A stretch of DNA of 64,000 nucleotides from Apiotrichum sp. Y4204 (Eukaryota > Basidiomycota > Tremellomycetes > Trichosporonales > Trichosporonaceae). Positions 52,772-64,000 of the stretch are shown here, one piece after another; position 1 is the stretch's first letter, and each line of letters begins with the position of its first letter. Below the pieces are notes generated by a model. That model was not told the origin of the DNA. It made no database searches and was given only the letters and a program-made list of their open reading frames with translations. The position numbers and the translations under genes were made by a program. The stretch covers positions 62,001 to 126,000 of the forward strand of contig JAMYHL010000087.1 of NCBI GenBank assembly GCA_025531455.1. Direction: 5' to 3'.

Positions 52772-54189
52772 TTACTTCTTGGGAGGGCAGGCGACGTAGG
52801 TAGGCGAGGCAGTCACCTTCCAGTCGTTTGTGTTGACGTTGTCTGATGTGAGCTAATATCCTGCGTCTTTTCCGTGCTTCACTCATACTCACTCGCAATG
52901 GTGGAGAAGGTCGTGCAGCTCGACTTCTTCGGCAGGAAGGCGGGCTGGGCGGGGGTGGGGTTCTGGCCCTGGTACCAGGTAGAGGTCCAGCCGTTCTGGG
53001 GGTAGTAGCCAGGGGGAGCAGCAATGTCGCCCTCGCACTCGACAAACTTGGACATGCCCCAGTAGTCGTCAATGGCCATGACCCACTGGCAGCCCATGAG
53101 GTCGTAGATGTGGTTGCACTGGATGCGGGTGGGGACGCCGTTCTCGTCGCTCGTGCAGATACGCAGGCAGAACTGGTCGTACGACACAAACATCATCCAC
53201 TCCTCGTAGAAGACGTCGGTACCGGTCGCGAGGTTGGTCGTGACGTTGCCACCGACGGGGTTGCCCTTCATGTCCGCACCGTGGGGGTCGAGCTCACCGC
53301 CGTTGTCGCCCGGCTGGATGTTGATGCGGGTGCCGTCCCACCAGCCGGCAATCTGGATGTACGTGGGGGTGCGGATGAGCTGGGGTGAGCTTTGTGGTCT
53401 GGAAAGGGAGTGGCACAAATTGGCAGGGGCGCAGGAGCCGGGACAGCCGGATTCAATAACCTCAATGCCACACATCAAAAGGTCTAAACGACGCTAAATC
53501 GTCCAGCGCCTAGAAGGGGATGAGGGCCCCAAAAGTGGATGTGGAGACGCAAATCAATTGCACGCGATGCGCGTCGCGATAACCTCCTTTGGTCTTGGCA
53601 TCACCTTCAGTGTTAAACTGCAGTGACAGTGGCAGTGGCAGCAGCAGGAGTGGGAGCCACACCTAGGTCATTGGCGCACGTCTGAAACAGGCTCATAAAA
53701 AGATGAAAGGATCCAGTCTCGAAGCCAATTCTCTTTGGAGGCCTGGGCGTTGCGCCCAGCGCACACGCCTCCACCCAACGCTCAGACCTCTACCGGTCTA
53801 CCTTCCTCTCCCGGCTCCTCTGCTGCTTCCGGGTTGACCCGCCCCCTCCTTGGCCTCGTTCCTTCCTCGCAAACTCTACTCACCTGCGCGGCGTGGATGG
53901 TACCGTCGGGGATGAGACGCGCGTTGTTGCGCGGCTTGGTGCACCACGCAACGACGGTGGGCTCGTTCTCGCCAATGGTGCCCTGCGGCTTCTCGGGGGC
54001 GTACATGCACCAGTCGTCAATGGCGTTGACGGAAATGAGACGCGAGTCCGAGTTCTGGTCGACGGTCTGGCCGACGGGGATGAAGCCGGGCGCGCTGGGG
54101 TTCGTGGGGCCGTTGGGGCCGGTCGCGGTGACCTGCGCGCTGGCGAGGGGCGCGAGGGCGAGCAGGGGGAGAGAGAGGAGCGAGAGCAT
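52772..54189 (-). CDS. Secreted glycoprotein-like protein of a basidiomycete family
   Basis: Three exons (54189-53884, 53379-52893, 52842-52772) encode 287 residues. Residues 1-18 (MLSLLSLPLLALAPLASA) are a signal peptide with cleavage before Gln19. The mature part begins with a Pro/Asn-rich segment, then SRLISVNAIDDWCMYAPEKPQGTIGENE and VAWCTK; exon 2 has IQIAGWWDGTRINIQPGDNGGELDPHGADMKGNPVGGNV, FVSYDQFCLRICTSDENG, and CNHIYDLMGCQWVM. Cysteines come in pairs suggesting disulphides, and NVTTN is an N-glycosylation site. This pattern (GELDPHGAD-x-KGNP-GG, CNHIYD-MGC-W-MP) recurs in secreted basidiomycete proteins sometimes labelled macrophage-activating glycoprotein; that name is from memory and says little about function. 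There is no GPI or membrane signal. The first intron is 504 nt, by far the longest I placed in the window. Confidence 0.87.
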
Positions 54190-56585
54190 GGTGAGAGGAG
54201 AGGTGGGGAGAGAAGATGGGATGAGGGGGGGGGGAGAGATGAGGAGGAAGGCTAAGAACACTCCCTGCTCCGAGTTATATTCGATACTGGCCCCCGCACT
54301 GCCAAGAGCCGAGATGCACGCCAAGGGCTAGAGAGCCAAAGGGGCAGAGGGCTGGGCTCTCTCATTCTCTCTTCACAAGGCCACAGCAGGCATTCATGCT
54401 GCATGCTGCGCGCTGCACAATGACTCGCGCGTGCCCACCCGGCACTCGGCACGGCGCACGGCTCACCTGCCCTGCACGCCCTGTACGCCGGTGAACAAAC
54501 ACGAATCTCTACCCTGCATGCTCCAACAGAGTAGAATCAAGGTTTGGGCTTCCAAAAAGTCCTGGATCTCGTGGGATCGTAAACAGAACAGCCGAACCAC
54601 GTACGCTTATAATGATGCTCTGGTGAGATCGTGAGCCTCTCGGCCTGTGGCCTGTGGGTTTGCGCGCTGGGCGTTCCAGGGCACTGGGCAGGTTTATGCA
54701 GGTTCAGGTCGGCAGTTCAGGTCGGCAGGGCTTCTGCCAGGCCCCGAGCTTCTGTCCGACCTTGTTCTTGAGAGAAGAGATCTCAGCTGCGGATAAACAC
54801 CACCACCACCACCACCAAAGTGACCCACTAGAATTACCACACCCGCACCACCCATTACCTCCACTGCAAGCCACTGGCACGCGCGGCATCCGCGTCCAGC
54901 CCCAATTCACCAAACAGTCGACTGGCCCAACGGCCAGCGGCTCAGTTCTCAGCCGGCTAGGCTCTCTCTCGAGCACAGCTGCCCGCGTGGTTGTCTCTGC
55001 CAGGTTGTGCGCCCCTTCTTGTTCTCTTAAGCCCAATAACGCAAGCCGCAACGCACGCCGCAAGCCGCAGGGTCCTCACAGAAAACGCAGAGAACGAACA
55101 ATGTCCTGCCGATCCCATGACCTGGTTGGCCCGCACCGCCGTTCCGATGCTCTGTACCCTTAGGACCCTGGCAGTCGTCACCACCCAACGTTATGCAGTT
55201 ATGCGTGTGAGGTCTCGTGCGCCGACCGACCCTTTCGGTCCTGCAGGTCCTGGCGGATGAGGGGGACATGGGGGTGATGACGTCGGGGAGAAACGCGTAT
55301 TGTCTGCTACCAAAGGACAGGAGCAAGGTCCCAAATCCTAGACCATGATAATAAACAAAAGAGGGCAGTGCGGAGGTCGGCACGATGCATGTCCGAGCCC
55401 GAGCGGACGGACTCGGCGGACGCGGAGGAGGCAGAGTGTGATGACAACGGATTGACGTAGTGTGCTCGAGGCGGTGCGCGAAGAGGTGCAGGGTTGCTAG
55501 TGTAGCGCCTAGCTCGTGTTCATCGATGGTGACCATGATCCGCTGATCCGTGATCCTGGATCCCTGCTCGGCCGTGAGGTTCATGAACCCTCAGACCCTC
55601 AGACCCGGGATACACTTCGGCCCAGTGCTTCGCAAACCGGCCGCCACAGGTTCTGTCCTGCTATCGCGCATACGCGTATGAGCTGATGACGCAACGACGC
55701 CGGATCAGAGACCGGAGACCAGAGACCAGAGGCTACGGAGCCCGACGCGAATGAGCATCCCACCCCGCCTGTCCGGCCCGGAAGCGTTGTGATTATGTGG
55801 TGATGGCAATGATGATACGAGTCACGAGCCACACACAATCCAGCGATCCGGTTTGTAACACAGGACGTACACAGATCCGCGTCCCCCGGATTCACGCGTC
55901 TGATACACGCGTCTCGCGAGCTCCAACGGCACCTCACATACGTGTCCAGGTTCTTAAACCCTCGGCTCTTCGACTCGACTCTACATCTTCTTCATCTTCT
56001 CACTTCTTATATCTTCATGAATCTATCAATAAAGAAACAACATGCGCCAAGGCACTCATCCCATGCATCCCAACATCTCACGCACTCACACGTTACCCAC
56101 GCCACACGCCACAGCCGGGCTACGCTGCGGATTTGAAATCCAAGCAAGACAAGAAACACACCACAAACCGCCCGTCTCGTGTCTTTGCATCTTTTGGCAG
56201 TGTGCGCGAAGAATGGCTCGATAGATGTGAGGATCGTGAGGAGAGTAGAAGCCAGACCCCCCAAGTCTTCCCATTGACTCCTGGTGCTAGACCAACCTGC
56301 CTGATTGAGGCACCCAGTACTAAAGCCCACGGAGCCCCCGCCGATCTCCGTGTCTCAGATACAGAACGCGGCGATGAGCGCCGTGCCCGGGGCTCGGGGA
56401 CATGACCGTGCGACGGTTATCGTTGCATCCGGTGGCAACAACGCATTGACCACCCCCATTGTTGTTGATTGATATAGAAGCGCGATGCGGTCTCTGCGCG
56501 ATGTAGTAGTATATCTATCACCCAGTGCTACAGTCAATCACCTCTGAGGATCAAACACGCATCCCAGGATACAAAACCACACACC
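54190..56585. other. Intergenic region, about 2.4 kb
   Basis: Next to the secreted-protein gene the minus strand carries GAATATAACTC (54272-54282), a TATA candidate about 85 bp before its ATG. Further right are a CAC trinucleotide run (54799-54818), a duplicated CAGGTCGGCAG (around 54703-54728), and a third copy of TGATCCGCTGATC (55536-55548). Frames here show no codon bias like that of real genes. GTAGTATATC near 56505-56514 could be a TATA element for the hydrolase at 56586. Confidence 0.5.
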
Positions 56586-57981
56586 ATGTCCCTTTCAAAG
56601 CCCGTGCTGCGCACCTCGCCGGACGCCGGCGCGCCCTCGACGCCCTCGCGCCTCCTCCTCACGCTGCTGAACGGCGTGAGCACCGGCGCGCTCCTCCTCT
56701 CCCTCCCGGCCGTGATCCCATACACGATCGTCAAGCACTTCCTCTTTGGCCCCCGCGCGCGGTGGATGGACCTGCGCGCGCATCTCCTCTCGAACATTAT
56801 CCGCATCGCGCTCCTCCGCTTCTCCTTCTTCCTCCCAGGACGCGATAAGAGCGAGTGGGACGTCCCCCGCGCGTTCAGAAACGGGTGTAAGCGCGCCCCG
56901 GGGGTCACTGCGACCATGGTCCGTCTGCAGCCCACGAAGCACCGCGAGGGGTTCGCAGAGTGTCCTGCCGTCGAGGCGGTCGAGCGTCCGGGATTCATGC
57001 TCGCCCCGCCTGGTATTGCGCCCGAAGCGCGTGCTGCCGAGGGCGAAAAGGCGATTCTGTACTTTGTTGGCGGGTGGGTATCGAGTGTAAAGCGAGTGTA
57101 TTGCATACTGATCATTAGGGCGTACGCCTTCGGACACCCGCTCGAGCGCCCGTTCGCGTGGACCATGGCGAGCAGCTTTGGCGTCCGCGTCCTGGGTAAG
57201 TCTGAAGATGGAGAGCCTCCACCTCTGGGTCACTAGTCGCTAACCCCAGGCCCAAACTACCGCAAGGTTCTGACACCATCCACCTCCTTCCCCGCGCCGC
57301 TCCTCGACGCGCTCGCCGGCTGGGAATACCTGACCGAGACGCTCGGCTTCGACCCCGAGAACATTACGTTTATCGGCGAGTCGGCCGGCGCGCACATGTG
57401 TCTCGCGCTCTCGCGGCATCTGGCGGACAGCGGGCGCACCGGACCAGGGGCACTGGCGCTCAGCGGGCCGTGGTGCGACCTCGGCCCGCTCGAGACCGTG
57501 CGTACGTCGATGCATTCAAACTACGGAACAGACTACATTCCATGGCTTGGAAAGCTCGCTGCACGCTCCGCCGCGAGGCACTATACCCCCGAAACGCGCA
57601 CAGGGCCGTATTTCTCCCCCGTGCGCGCGCGCCCCAAGGAGTGGGAGTACCTCGCGGACACGAAGGTATACGTGCATGCTGGTGAGATGGAGCTGCTCAT
57701 CGACGAGATTCGTGTTACCGTCGCGAATATGCGCGAGGGCGGCGTGGAGCTGACTTATGTTGAGGTGAGTAGTGGCGCAGGAGGGGGGCGAGTGGCACTT
57801 TTGTCCATGTCGCTTCTGTTTCCTTCAGTTTTCTTCCGCTTCCTATATCGTCCCCACGCTGACATGGCAGGAAAAGGACGGCGTACACGTCTCCCCGACC
57901 ATGGCGGCCATCTTCCCCACCGCGGGCTCGTGGGAGGTCTGGCGCGACGACGTCGGGCCCATCGTGCGGCGCGAGTACTAG
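56586..57981 (+). CDS. Membrane-anchored alpha/beta hydrolase (hormone-sensitive-lipase-like fold)
   Basis: Four exons (56586-57073, 57119-57195, 57250-57764, 57871-57981) encode 396 residues. Residues about 22-50 (RLLLTLLNGVSTGALLLSLPAVIPYTIV) form a hydrophobic segment, likely a signal anchor. The hydrolase core has ILYFVGGGAYAFGHP at the oxyanion-hole position (HGGG in classical members, here VGGG), PNYRKV, the nucleophile elbow FIGESAGAHMCLAL (Ser), an acid region VYVHAGEMELLIDE, and the His in KDGVHVSP. The triad Ser-Asp/Glu-His is therefore complete. Relatives include fungal steryl acetyl hydrolases and other lipid or xenobiotic esterases; the substrate cannot be told. Introns are 45, 54 and 106 nt. 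No related gene is next to it. Confidence 0.88.
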
Positions 57982-60900
57982 GCGTGCGAGCGAAGCGAGC
58001 CCCGGCCGCGAGCCCTGGGCGCGTGCCCTGGGCGGGGTTATCAGCAGTTGAGGAGACGAGATACCTGGTGATAGTGCGGTTGTCTAAGTCTCTGTTATGG
58101 TTGTCTTGGAGGATTGTATTTGTCTGACCAGCTGACTCTTCAGCTGACACTCGACACTCGTTATGGTTCCATAATTCCCAGACTGATCCTGTCGGCCACC
58201 GGGTTGCCGATTATTGAGCAGATGGGCAAATCAGTGGAGCAGCACTATATCTGACTTTCCGGAACATGGCCAGTGGCAGCTCATACTGATCAACGGTCCG
58301 GGCGAATGAAAGTGAAGCTTTAAACCCGACCACGTCAAGTCTTCTTTGATCATGAATGTGGAGCGGGCGGGCGACTTGGACATCTGAGCTTTCACGTGTG
58401 TGCGCCTCGCTCGTGAACTCAACTTACACCTGATACGCGCCGAATCCAAGTCTGACCGGCTGGTGAGTGTCCGAGAGTCCCAGAAATACTGAGAGGCGGC
58501 CTTTTCCACTAGAACATCGAAAAAGCACAACCATCCTCGAACTGTTGATAACGTCAACGGTTTCCCAATTTGTCCGACCATATCGAGAAGATAAATTCTA
58601 AAGTCATGGCGGACACTGCATTCTGAGTCGCTTCCCGAAGATCAGGTCGTGTAACGCTGCCAGCAGCTTATTGAGCAGAAACTTACCGCGCCCTCCTGCA
58701 CAGATCACTTGCGGGCAGTGATCTGATCTAGACTCTGAGATGGACACGTATGAGAATTCGGAGAGTACGAGAATAAAACCGCGACCTGTCCACGCGACAT
58801 GCAGCTCGGGGGCGACTCGGCGAAAGGGGTACGTGGCTTTGAACTTTAGCATGAACTCGACGAACTTTGCGCCCCGCCCAACCCCCAGCCCCAACGCGGG
58901 TATCCAAGTCTGTGGGCAGAAGTCGGTCAGCTCGGCGTTGGTGAAAAATTATATTCGCAGGGGTGCCGCGGAATTCAGCAAGACAGCAAGACACCAAGAC
59001 ACCAAGACAGAACGACATGAAAAAAAAAAAAAAAAGACAAGTTATCAGCACAGTACTCCATAAGTCGATTAGCCATCCGGTATCGACTCGCTTCCTCGAG
59101 CCACTAGACATATAACAATCGTCGATCCGCGCCCAGATCTTTCTCTCAATCTTCCAATCTTCCAGCCGCCGAGAACTGAGCGCAATGCAATATCGACACG
59201 GAGACTCGCAATTCGGCTAGCTTGATTGACCTTCGAGGACAATAAGAACTGTTGAGATGACGAGATGACGTGTTGACTGGAGGCGCACGGGCTACGCGCT
59301 GGCGTCCACGCGTCCACGCGTCCAGGCGTCCAGGCGTCCCCGCAATCCCGCGATGTCAAAGCAGATCGCGCAGCGGAAGTCTACCCGCTGCCCGACCGCC
59401 TCGAGGCGCACGGCCGATTCCTGACGTGATACACAATAATGTCCAGTACAGTACATGATTCTGAGATCTCACCACTGACATCCACATGGCGGCGCGCAGC
59501 CGCAGCCGCAGTTGGCATATCGCAGCCCGCAGGGCGCAGCGCGAATGTACGCAGCGTACCGCGTGTGTCGCGTCGCGTATCGCGTGATATGGCGGTCCGT
59601 GGGCGCGTGAGCGAGACTCAGCCAAGCTTCTACCGGTTCCAGCTCTGGCTTCCTCGGTCCTGGATATCCTGGACCTGGGGCCCAGATCTCGACCACACCG
59701 TACGCTGCGAGCAGAAGCCATGGCGGGATACACGATGTAGATGAAAGTAATACCCTTACTTGTACTTGGGCCTTGATCGCGTGCAAGAGAATGCGACCAG
59801 GCAAGAGATGATCGTGTGTTGCACGACCGCGGTCGGTGTCGCGCACCACGCGTTTCAACTCCAGTGGCAGTAGGTACAGTACCAGTTCCCTTCACATCCT
59901 ATCTTCGTGCGCATCCCTCCAATTTCCTCAATTTCCCAGGTCGGTGCACACGTGCACATACATGGCCAGTTCCCAGGCATAGTTATAGATAGCCCACAGC
60001 GAGGTTCCGCGACGTGGGAGATACCTGGATCAGATCTCCCAATGCGTGGCTCCGCAGCGTCAGGATCAACTGGGGCCTGCTCGGTGTGCTGGGGGTGCCG
60101 TGGCGTGAGGATTGTGAGGAATGTGTACAGGACCCCACGTACTGCACACCGCAGCAGAGCCGCCATGTGGGGTCTATATTCAGCGTCCTGGCGTGAGCTG
60201 CTGTGGTAAGTCTGTGGCTCAGTATCAATGGCAGTGGCAGCCGAAAGGGTAAATTCATGGTCTAAATGTGGTCAGCCATGGCCAGGCGACAGTCCAGGCG
60301 GTGACACGTTCGCCAGCCGACGACGTATAACGTACAGTCTTGCAAAATGGGAGAATGACAGTGAATACGTGCAGCGCGCGCCATTTGGATGCTGGAGCAG
60401 AGTCCATACTAGTGCGCTATGCGGGAGCGTCTGGCTGATCATAGCTGATGATGGGCGGCTAGTGCAGTCTGGAACCTGGGGGGCTGTCCGGCCCCCGTCC
60501 ATGCCGCCCACAAACAAAGATCAGCAACGCGGGAATCATGGAATCACTGGATCGCTGGATCAGCAGGGGCAGAGCAGGGGGGAAACTCCGATCTACGGTC
60601 TCTGATCTCTGATCGTGATCGCCACATTTGGGCAGCGCGTGTATGCGGATTGTGGGATTCTCAGCGCTGCCGTGGGAACACCCCAATTAACCGATGGACG
60701 GTCGGATATCGGGATGCAGATGCTGCCCACTGATCCACTGACGCAAGTGCTCGCCATTGTTTTCTGTCTGCCCCGTGGAGAAGGCACTGCCGCCATGCAA
60801 TAACACGTCCCAATGTTCCTGGCGCGGACGGTTTGTCATACATTACACGAGATCGGGAGGTGATGCATGCATACGAGGAGCCAGGGGGCCACAGGGAATG

Positions 60901-63171
60901 AGGCGGTTAGGGTGCATGTTCCGCTCGATGATGATGCTTTGCGGCAACGGCATAGTCTGCATTCAACAGCCGAGCCTCCGCCCAGGCCGGGAAATAGCTA
61001 TATAGGGATACCTAGCAGGATAATAGGGATAATAGAACTAGTTCAAAAGGAGCATAACAGAGCAAGCATGACAATAACCGAATTTTCAGCTTGTATTCCT
61101 GTGAGACTGATTCTCTGGAATTTCATGTGGCGGTGCAGAAAGATCATTAGGCCGAGGTATTAGAAGCCATCTGAAGGACAAACTAGGGGTGGATAAACAC
61201 CGACGATTCCGCTTCGATCCACTATTCAGGTTCGAGACTCTCAGGGTCCTTGAGGGGGTTAAAAATACCTCGCCCAGCACGCCCAGCCGGACGCCCAGCT
61301 CGGCGCTTCCGCCGTCCCGGGCCATCCCCGGGCCTCAGATGCCATGCCGCTGGAGATCTCAGATTGGCCCATTGTGACCCCACCCAACGCCCTGGGGCCG
61401 GACCGGGGAATTCAGCAGGCACCAGACCCGAGCCTCTCTCGCCCAGTCTGTTCATTAAGCAACTCTGGCGCCCGCCGCCTGCCGCCTGTCGTGGCCGTGC
61501 GCGGTTGGGCCCCGTTGCACCGTTGGGCGCTGGACGCTGCGTATCCAGGCCCCGCTGGTCATCTGCCAATTGAGAAGGTTGTGGGCTCCATCGCATTATT
61601 TATATCTCCTTCTTCTCCTGGGCATTCCGCGCCGCTCCCGCTCATCCAGAAGACCAGAGGGTGGAGCTGACGCATCATAGATGCCTTGTTCGGGTCGGGC
61701 GCACCACACCAGGTGCTATATTTACATGCGCTATGCGCTGATCGCAAGTACTTCATCGGGCCTGGAGACTCCCGAGATGTGGAGCTGGAGAGTGTTGGTA
61801 CCCATAAAGACTGCACAGGGAGCACAATATCGCACAATAAGCGGTTCCACAGGGAGAGGACCAGTACGAGATTAGAATTTTCTGGCGTTCAGGCTATTAT
61901 GGTATCATGGTATGCACGCTAATTCTCCTACGGCCTGTCTCCAGAGCTCCAGTATGCAGGAGTTCCAGTATGTTGATGTGCATCATTTTCGGATTTCGCC
62001 TCCGATTACCGCTGGCTGCTGGTGCGTCAGAGAAAAGATCGATCCGTCCTGGATACCCAGCTGCCAGCTGTTGGTTCGGTGCTTTGCCATGGTTGGGTTG
62101 TCTAAAGTAATTTGTATATATGTATACCCATATGCCGTTATTTGTAGCTGGCCGGTATTGGGCGCGCGAGGAGACAGACCGCGGCGGTCAAGCCTTGATC
62201 GCCAAAAAAGCCCAATTTAAACCATTTTACCCCGCTGGATCTTCGAAAAAGGCAGTCGGCCAGCGAGGCACTACACACACCCCCTTTTGCCCCTTTCCCT
62301 TTCCCTTTTTTCCCCTCTGTTGGGCCAGCCAGGGTTTGGATCTGTATACCCAGAGAGCACTATTGACTACACACAAGGACATACAGCACCGAGCTGCAGA
62401 GACCAAAGGTCCACCAAAGGTTGGCAGGACGCGCACTCACTGCACCCCCTCTTGTATTCCTCTGTACTCGTGCCCACTACATGCACGCACGCCACCAGGC
62501 TGCCAGTTTTCCAGCTTTCCAGTAGTCTTCCATCAGGACCCATCTCTGCGCCATCATCACGCATCACGCATCGACATTGTGAGACAGGACCAGCGGAGAA
62601 CCGAGACAGCGAGAAACAAGCTCTTGTGCTGCCTGCATAGCAAATATACGCAAATACCGCCTTAACGCGTGGTACACCCAGCTTGTGCGCTGCGGACTTT
62701 TTTGGCTCATCCTCTGCGCTCAGACCTTGCAGGCTGGCGAGAGCCTTGCTTGACCTGGGCTCATTCCTTTTGGTCGTCACATTGCGTATTTCCTCCTTCC
62801 TCCATCCTCACCCGCCCCGCCCCCGCCCCGCAGTATCGCAGTTTCTAGTCTCTGCCGTTCCCCCCCCTTCTGCCCCTCGGCCATCCCTCCTTTCCTCCTT
62901 CCCTCCCTCCCTGTCCCGCCCTACAACCCTCCCTCCCCCGCGCCGCGTGCATACACCCAGTAGCTGCAGCCAACACAGACAAATCCACCCACCCACCTCA
63001 GCACCTGCACTCTGCACTCTGCATTCTGCGCACTCTACACCCCACAACCCCCCTTCTCGCCTCTCCTCTCCGCCCCTCCTGGCTCGCGGATTCCACTCAC
63101 TCTACTCTGTCTGTGTGCACACAATCTACTTGCCAATTGCAATTGCACCACACACAAGGCCATCGGGTTAA
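57982..63171. other. Gene-poor region of about 5 kb
   Basis: No gene can be supported in this stretch. It is less GC-rich than the coding parts and contains a 16-A run (59020-59035) preceded by a GACACCAA repeat, and a GCGTCCACG/GCGTCCAGG minisatellite (59301-59340). AT-rich patches occur near 61010-61080 and 62100-62220, and from 62790 on the sequence is strongly C/T-rich, probably the promoter and leader of the gene at the right edge. Two minus frames (58894-58604, 58581-58231) follow one another but have codon use unlike the real genes. I see no transposase, reverse transcriptase, terminal repeats or tRNA. Confidence 0.5.
59301..59340 (+). repeat. GCGTCCACG/GCGTCCAGG minisatellite
   Basis: Five tandem copies of an 8-9 bp unit beginning GCGTCC, with CAC changing to CAG in later copies. 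Intergenic. Confidence 0.8.
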
Positions 63172-63702
63172 TGGTCGCCATCATCATTTGCTTTCTTCAC
63201 CACCACTCTTGCTCATCTTGACACCACCCACCAGAAAGGCAGGCCTATTCGCAGCCTGTTTTCATCAACACCACCACCACACTCGCTCTCACACCCCGCG
63301 CACGCACGCACGCGCATCGGCACCGCGATCACCCTCCGGTTGTCCCTTCCCCTCATCGACCGCCGACACCCCAGTCCCAACCCCGCGAGCACCGGCCCCG
63401 CCGCCGTCCCCTTCCCCATCCCCGCCTCCCCGTCGCATCGAGCCCGCTCGCCCACCCGCCGCTTTTCGGCCCACTCGCCGTCGGCATCCACACCCAACGC
63501 ACCGCCTGGACCGATAGTCCTGTTCTCGGTGCACACAGGTGGCGCCCCCGCCACCTCGCCCTCCGCGTCGCCCGTATCCCAGCGTCGTCGAGGCGAGCAG
63601 GCCCGCGCGGCGTTGCCGTCGCGGCACGCCGCCCGCCCTCCGCCGGCAACGGCCCCCGTCTCTCCATCGGCGACCGATCGCCAGTGTGATCGCGTCCATG
63701 CG

Positions 63703-64000
63703 ATGAAGAAGGGACGCTTACCCTCACAGAGTAGTCCGCCGAGTCCATGGCGATGGGCCATCGGAGGGCCCATTACCGACTTTGGCGAGGATGGTATCGA
63801 TGCAGGCCCGTCGCGGCCATCGTCCCCCGCCGCGTACGCGGCTGGACCGCTCGCGGACGAGGACGCCTGCATGGAATGCGCCGCCACAACACGCCGCCGG
63901 CGGCGGTCCTCACAGTCGAGCCAGGAGGCGTCAGCATCTTTGATAGAGTGCTCGGAACTTGAGAAGCTCTCCGACTCACTTCAGCCTCGACAATCACCAC
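63703..64000 (+). CDS. Hypothetical protein, 5' part (cut by right edge)
   Basis: From the ATG at 63703 a plus-strand frame of 99 codons is open to the last base (MKKGRLPSQSSPPSPWRW...). It is Ser/Pro-rich with an Arg run (RRRRR) and then SSQSSQEASASLIECSELEKLSDSL, perhaps the start of a helix. The same frame is open back to 63172, with Ser/Pro/Arg-rich coding-like sequence (SPTRRFSAHSPSAST) but no ATG, so a spliced upstream start in another exon is possible. A two-codon upstream frame, ATG CGA TGA at 63698, overlaps the proposed start. The long CT-rich region to the left fits a promoter and leader. Family unknown; a disordered N-terminus of a regulator would look like this, but that is a guess. 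Confidence 0.5.
   Translation, partial: MKKGRLPSQSSPPSPWRWAIGGPITDFGEDGIDAGPSRPSSPAAYAAGPLADEDACMECAATTRRRRRSSQSSQEASASLIECSELEKLSDSLQPRQSP

Noticed and set aside
59020..59035. 16-A run as the tail of a retroposed element
   Set aside because: No target-site duplication or element body could be found upstream; only a short GACACCAA repeat precedes it.
61008..61040. Sequence resembling a homing-endonuclease target (TAGGGATAATAG)
   Set aside because: Only part of the known 18-bp site is matched and no endonuclease gene is near; an AT-rich chance match.
63213..63887. 224-codon minus frame at the right edge
   Set aside because: Gly/Arg/Ala-rich mirror of the more coding-like plus frame; the CT-rich region before it fits a plus-strand leader.

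Overview
This window is nuclear DNA from a filamentous or yeast-like fungus, most likely a GC-rich basidiomycete (inference: Tremellomycetes, Trichosporonales-like). The reasons are protein-coding genes packed on both strands and broken by many tiny introns (about half of the roughly 69 introns I could place are only 32-40 nt), strongly GC-rich third codon positions, CT-rich leaders on the coding strand, an intron-containing nuclear tRNA, and proteins of clearly fungal type. There are no bacterial operons, phage genes, CRISPR arrays or recognisable transposons. Exon limits were placed by hand from GT...AG signals, reading-phase continuity and family similarity.

Layout. 1-1113: 5' part of a coiled-coil gene (minus), running off the left edge. 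3257-5953: divergent pair of the exon-junction protein Y14 and a monothiol glutaredoxin. 7066-13869: NOT1, the scaffold of the CCR4-NOT deadenylase. 14448-27858 is a dense block: Nudix ADP-ribose pyrophosphatase, enoyl-CoA hydratase, TRM10 tRNA methyltransferase, UBC1, COA6, a PX-domain protein, PRP4 kinase, the APC8/CDC23 subunit of the anaphase-promoting complex, and a polyol-type short-chain dehydrogenase. 29563-38891: a nitrilase-family omega-amidase, a large multi-pass membrane protein of the fungal ArAE_2/FUSC type, a zinc alcohol dehydrogenase and the splicing factor YJU2. 39550-44216: a divergent, intronless betaine-aldehyde dehydrogenase / choline oxidase pair, both ending in peroxisomal-type tripeptides. 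44831-57981: BUR1/CDK9-type kinase, a single-pass Ser/Thr/Pro-rich membrane protein, tRNA-Leu(UAG), a secreted cysteine-containing glycoprotein, and a membrane-anchored alpha/beta hydrolase. 57982-63702 is a gene-poor stretch of more than 5 kb, followed by the start of another gene cut by the right edge.

How genes work together. The clearest functional unit is choline oxidase plus betaine-aldehyde dehydrogenase: choline to betaine aldehyde to glycine betaine, with H2O2 as by-product, most simply placed in peroxisomes. Most other genes are unrelated housekeeping neighbours. Three act in or around splicing (Y14, PRP4, YJU2) and two in mRNA transcription or decay (BUR1, NOT1), without sign of co-regulation.

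The most interesting structure lies in the introns: near-minimal length, a CTNAC branch motif almost touching the acceptor, four introns ending in the same tandem acceptor CTNACAGCAG, microexons of 11, 18 and 23 nt, and two unusual GTTCGT donors in UBC1. I found no convincing wholly new biological system; the best candidates for follow-up are the splice architecture, the peroxisomal betaine pair and a 13-bp motif repeated in three intergenic regions.
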